From Gynurincola endophyticus (GTDB taxonomy: Bacteria; Bacteroidota; Bacteroidia; Chitinophagales; Chitinophagaceae), in the NCBI RefSeq assembly GCF_003991195.1, contig NZ_RCWL01000003.1, positions 248,001 through 312,000 on the forward strand: a stretch of 64,000 bases of DNA, written 5' to 3'. The notes under the pieces were generated by a model. That model was not told where the DNA came from. It ran no database searches and was given only the letters and a program-made list of their open reading frames with translations. The position numbers were made by a program, and so were the translations under genes. Below, piece by piece: positions 62,119 through 64,000 of the stretch (positions within the stretch are counted from its first letter, which is position 1; every line of letters begins with the position of its first letter).

Positions 62119-62412
62119 TTAGAAGCGTGTTACATGAACGCCTACGCTTACACGTCCGGGTTTGTTAACATAAACTTCCATGGCAGGTCTGTTCATATAC
62201 ACTACACGATTTCTGTGAACTGTTCTTCGTGCAGGTTGTACATAACGTACTTTTTTATGTTTTTTGTGATAATGATGTTTTTCTGCTACAGGATGATGGT
62301 AAACGTGTACCATTTTTGCAGGTGGTGGTTGTTTTTTGTATCGCTGTTGTGCGTTTACGTTTATTGCTACTATTAAGGCAAATACGCTGGTAAGTAATAA
62401 TTTGATTTTCAT
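62119..62412 (-). CDS. Small exported His/Lys-rich protein
   Basis: A 97-residue protein starting at ATG 62412 (an upstream in-frame ATG adds three residues). After the signal peptide (ending NVNAQ) it is rich in His, Lys, Arg, Tyr and Pro (YHHPVAEKHHYHKKHKKVRY) and ends in VSVGVHVTRF. The His-rich part could bind metals. Second of three tandem small exported cationic genes. Confidence 0.72.
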   Translation of the reverse strand: MKIKLLLTSVFALIVAINVNAQQRYKKQPPPAKMVHVYHHPVAEKHHYHKKHKKVRYVQPARRTVHRNRVVYMNRPAMEVYVNKPGRVSVGVHVTRF

Positions 62413-62449
62413 AATACACATTTTAAGGTAAACAAGAGGGTTTAAAGAA

Positions 62450-62473
62450 GAGGCTGTTTAGAAAAACAACCTC
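62450..62473 (-). terminator. Terminator between two small cationic protein genes
   Basis: On the minus strand GAGGTTGTTT pairs with AAACAGCCTC (ten pairs, one wobble) over a 4-nt loop, with T-rich sequence following. It serves the gene ending at 62480. Confidence 0.6.
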
Positions 62474-62479
62474 GGTTTT

Positions 62480-62728
62480 TTATCTAGCCTTGAAATGAAA
62501 ACTTTTTTTATTGTGAGGTAGTGTTTCTCTAACCATTTTGCTGCTTACAGAAGCAGGTTGATACACTACTGTTTTTTTCTTTACAATAACCTTTGTAGGT
62601 GTATGTTTGGCAGGCGTTTTTTTAGTAACCACTACTACTTTTTTAGGGGTAGTATTTCTAACCTGAGCATTACTGTTTACGGTAAAGCCTAAAGTAAGTA
62701 CGCCGAGTAATAATATTCTTGTTTTCAT
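62480..62728 (-). CDS. Small exported Lys/Val-rich protein
   Basis: An 82-residue protein starting at ATG 62728. After the signal peptide (ending NSNAQ) it is made of KKVVVVTKKTPAKHTPTKVI-type repeats of Lys, Val, Thr and Pro and ends in KKSFHFKAR. No known family. First of the three tandem genes in the direction of transcription. Confidence 0.7.
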   Translation of the reverse strand: MKTRILLLGVLTLGFTVNSNAQVRNTTPKKVVVVTKKTPAKHTPTKVIVKKKTVVYQPASVSSKMVRETLPHNKKSFHFKAR

Positions 62729-62828
62729 CACCTTCTGTTTTAAAGGTTAATAATTTGCTTTTGTATATATATGACCCGGCATGACCGCGAAGGTTTAATG
62801 GTGAAAAGCTAAAAAAATGTGAAAGCCT

Positions 62829-63470
62829 TTAAAGAGGTAATGTGAGCTGTTGTTCTTTCAGCTGAAACGATTTGCGATGGTGAGTGCACATGCCGTGCTG
62901 TTTAATAGCATTTCTATGCACTACTGTTCCATAGCCTTTGTTTTTATCCCAGCAATAGTGAGGAAACTCCTGATGTATGTTTAACATGTATTCGTCGCGA
63001 TAGGTTTTGGCAAGAATACTCGCTGCAGCGATGGAAGTATATTTACCATCTCCTTTTATAATGCATTCGTGAGGAGTGGTTTGATATTTTTTAAAACGGT
63101 TACCGTCTATCAGTAATAATTCGGGGCGGATCTGTAACTGGTCAATAGCCAGGTGCATTGCTTTGAATGAGGCATTCAGAATATTGATCTGATCTATTTC
63201 TTCCTGATCAATTTTTGCAACGGCGTAGGCTAATGCATTTGTTTCTATAAATATTCTGAGTTCATTGCGTTTGGGCTCGGGTACCTGTTTTGAATCGTTT
63301 AAGAACTCGTGATAAAAATTCTCCGGCAAAATCACAGCAGCAGCAAATACGGGCCCGGCAAGGCAGCCTCTGCCTGCTTCGTCGCAACCTGCTTCAATGA
63401 ATTTTTGCTGATATCGATTCAATAACAAAATGAAAAATTTTATCAAAAATAATAAATGCCCGGCATTCAA
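62829..63470 (-). CDS. rnhB: Ribonuclease HII
   Basis: RNase HII with DEAGRG in EAGCDEAGRGCLAGPVF, LNDSKQVPEPKR and LLIDGNRFKK supplying the catalytic Asp/Glu residues. It cuts RNA in RNA-DNA hybrids, including single ribonucleotides. The ATG at 63470 gives 213 residues but adds a hydrophobic leader (HLLFLIKFFILLL) unusual for this enzyme; a TTG at about 63422 would give the standard N-terminus. The start is therefore uncertain. Confidence 0.92.
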   Translation of the reverse strand: MNAGHLLFLIKFFILLLNRYQQKFIEAGCDEAGRGCLAGPVFAAAVILPENFYHEFLNDSKQVPEPKRNELRIFIETNALAYAVAKIDQEEIDQINILNASFKAMHLAIDQLQIRPELLLIDGNRFKKYQTTPHECIIKGDGKYTSIAAASILAKTYRDEYMLNIHQEFPHYCWDKNKGYGTVVHRNAIKQHGMCTHHRKSFQLKEQQLTLPL

Positions 63471-63510
63471 AATTGACTTACTTTTACCTTCTGTCAGATT
63501 TTTTATAATT

Positions 63511-64000
63511 ATGGAAGTGTTCGGTTATTTAGCAGCCATACTCATTGGTTTTACAATGGGGTTATTGGGGGGCGGAGGTTCCATATTAACAATTCCGGTA
63601 TTAGTCTACCTTTTAGGTGTAGATCCCCTGCTCGCCACTTCTTATTCATTATTCGTGGTAGGTACCTGTAGCCTGGTAGGAAGTTTCCATGCTTTTAAAA
63701 CGAAGAATGTAGATCTGATCGCTTTTCTCTATTTCGGTATTCCTTCTTTGATTGCTGTATATATTATCCGAAAATTCTTATTACCTGTTATACCTGAGCA
63801 TATTGCTACGATTGGCTATGTTGAACTTAAAAGAGGTTCTTTGCTGATGTTGTTATTTGCAGTTTTGATGATTACTTCAGCGTTCTCAATGATTTTTAAA
63901 AAGCAGATTCCTAACCCGGGAAATAGTGTTACTAAGAAAGGTTTATTGGTGGTGCAGGGACTGTTAGTGGGTTGTGTAACCGGTATCTTAGGTGCCGGAG
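63511..64000 (+). CDS. TauE/SafE family sulfite/anion exporter, partial (runs past the right edge)
   Basis: The ATG at 63511 opens a frame that stays open for 163 codons to the window end. The product starts MEVFGYLAAILIGFTMGLLG and has the TauE/SafE glycine-rich motif GLLGGGGSILTIPVLVYLLG in the first helices, with the second copy beginning at VTGILGAG at the very end. The family exports sulfite, sulfonates or other organic anions. It is divergent from rnhB with 40 bp between. Confidence 0.88.
   Translation, partial: MEVFGYLAAILIGFTMGLLGGGGSILTIPVLVYLLGVDPLLATSYSLFVVGTCSLVGSFHAFKTKNVDLIAFLYFGIPSLIAVYIIRKFLLPVIPEHIATIGYVELKRGSLLMLLFAVLMITSAFSMIFKKQIPNPGNSVTKKGLLVVQGLLVGCVTGILGAG

Overview
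The window looks like a chromosome segment of a Bacteroidota bacterium, most likely of the Chitinophagaceae type (family level is inference). The evidence is: an alternative complex III operon followed by an aa3-type cytochrome c oxidase; a TonB receptor paired with a DUF4249 lipoprotein; DUF6787, DUF5522, DUF4369-TlpA and DUF5694 proteins; many lipoproteins; few Shine-Dalgarno signals; and several TAnnTTTG -7 boxes upstream of genes. No insertion sequence, prophage, CRISPR array or integrase was seen. Most genes are ordinary chromosomal genes, packed tightly and separated by clear hairpin terminators.

Layout. 1-6861: two divergent transcription units that look like a sugar-oxidation module (two GMC oxidoreductases, Gfo/Idh/MocA dehydrogenase, two TIM-barrel isomerase/lyase-like proteins, a small cytochrome c lipoprotein and a DUF1080 3-keto-glycoside hydrolase-like lipoprotein). 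6945-12495: DUF5694 protein, TlpA thioredoxin, a three-gene ECF sigma operon, another exported TIM-barrel protein and a lipoprotein. 12492-21247: four-PAS histidine kinase, TonB receptor plus DUF4249, serine hydrolase, a CarboxypepD_reg-like protein and PurN fused to a membrane domain. 21602-38070: one long plus-strand respiratory block, actABCDEF, ctaC, ctaD, ctaB, two subunit III proteins, subunit IV, SCO, DUF420 and a small membrane protein. Together these carry electrons from menaquinol through ActABCDEF and cytochrome c to oxygen.

38268-46103: alkyltransferase-like protein, DUF5522 and TrmB with overlapping ends; an aberrant type II tRNA-like gene; an Lrp/AsnC regulator; glycosyltransferase; alpha/beta hydrolase; MarR regulator with a very clear operator, followed by acyl-CoA dehydrogenase; and a Dabb lipoprotein. 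46275-50016: the oxidative pentose phosphate enzymes Gnd, Zwf and Pgl. 50291-59279: RRM protein, MFS exporter, M23 peptidase, S9 peptidase, a KorB without a visible KorA, cupin_8/JmjC protein, threonylcarbamoyl-AMP synthase and a GNAT protein. 59356-64000: LytTR membrane regulator with an exported dioxygenase-like protein and YceI; three tandem small cationic exported proteins; RNase HII; and the start of a TauE/SafE transporter.

The observations most worth a second look are the tRNA-like gene at 39688-39801 (acceptor and T arms intact, C at position 33, a 36-nt variable arm), two perfect 44-bp palindromes with an identical 18-bp core at two convergent gene ends, the MarR operator, the DUF6787-PurN fusion, and the cytochrome-linked sugar oxidation module. 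All assignments come from reading sequence and motifs; no database search was run.
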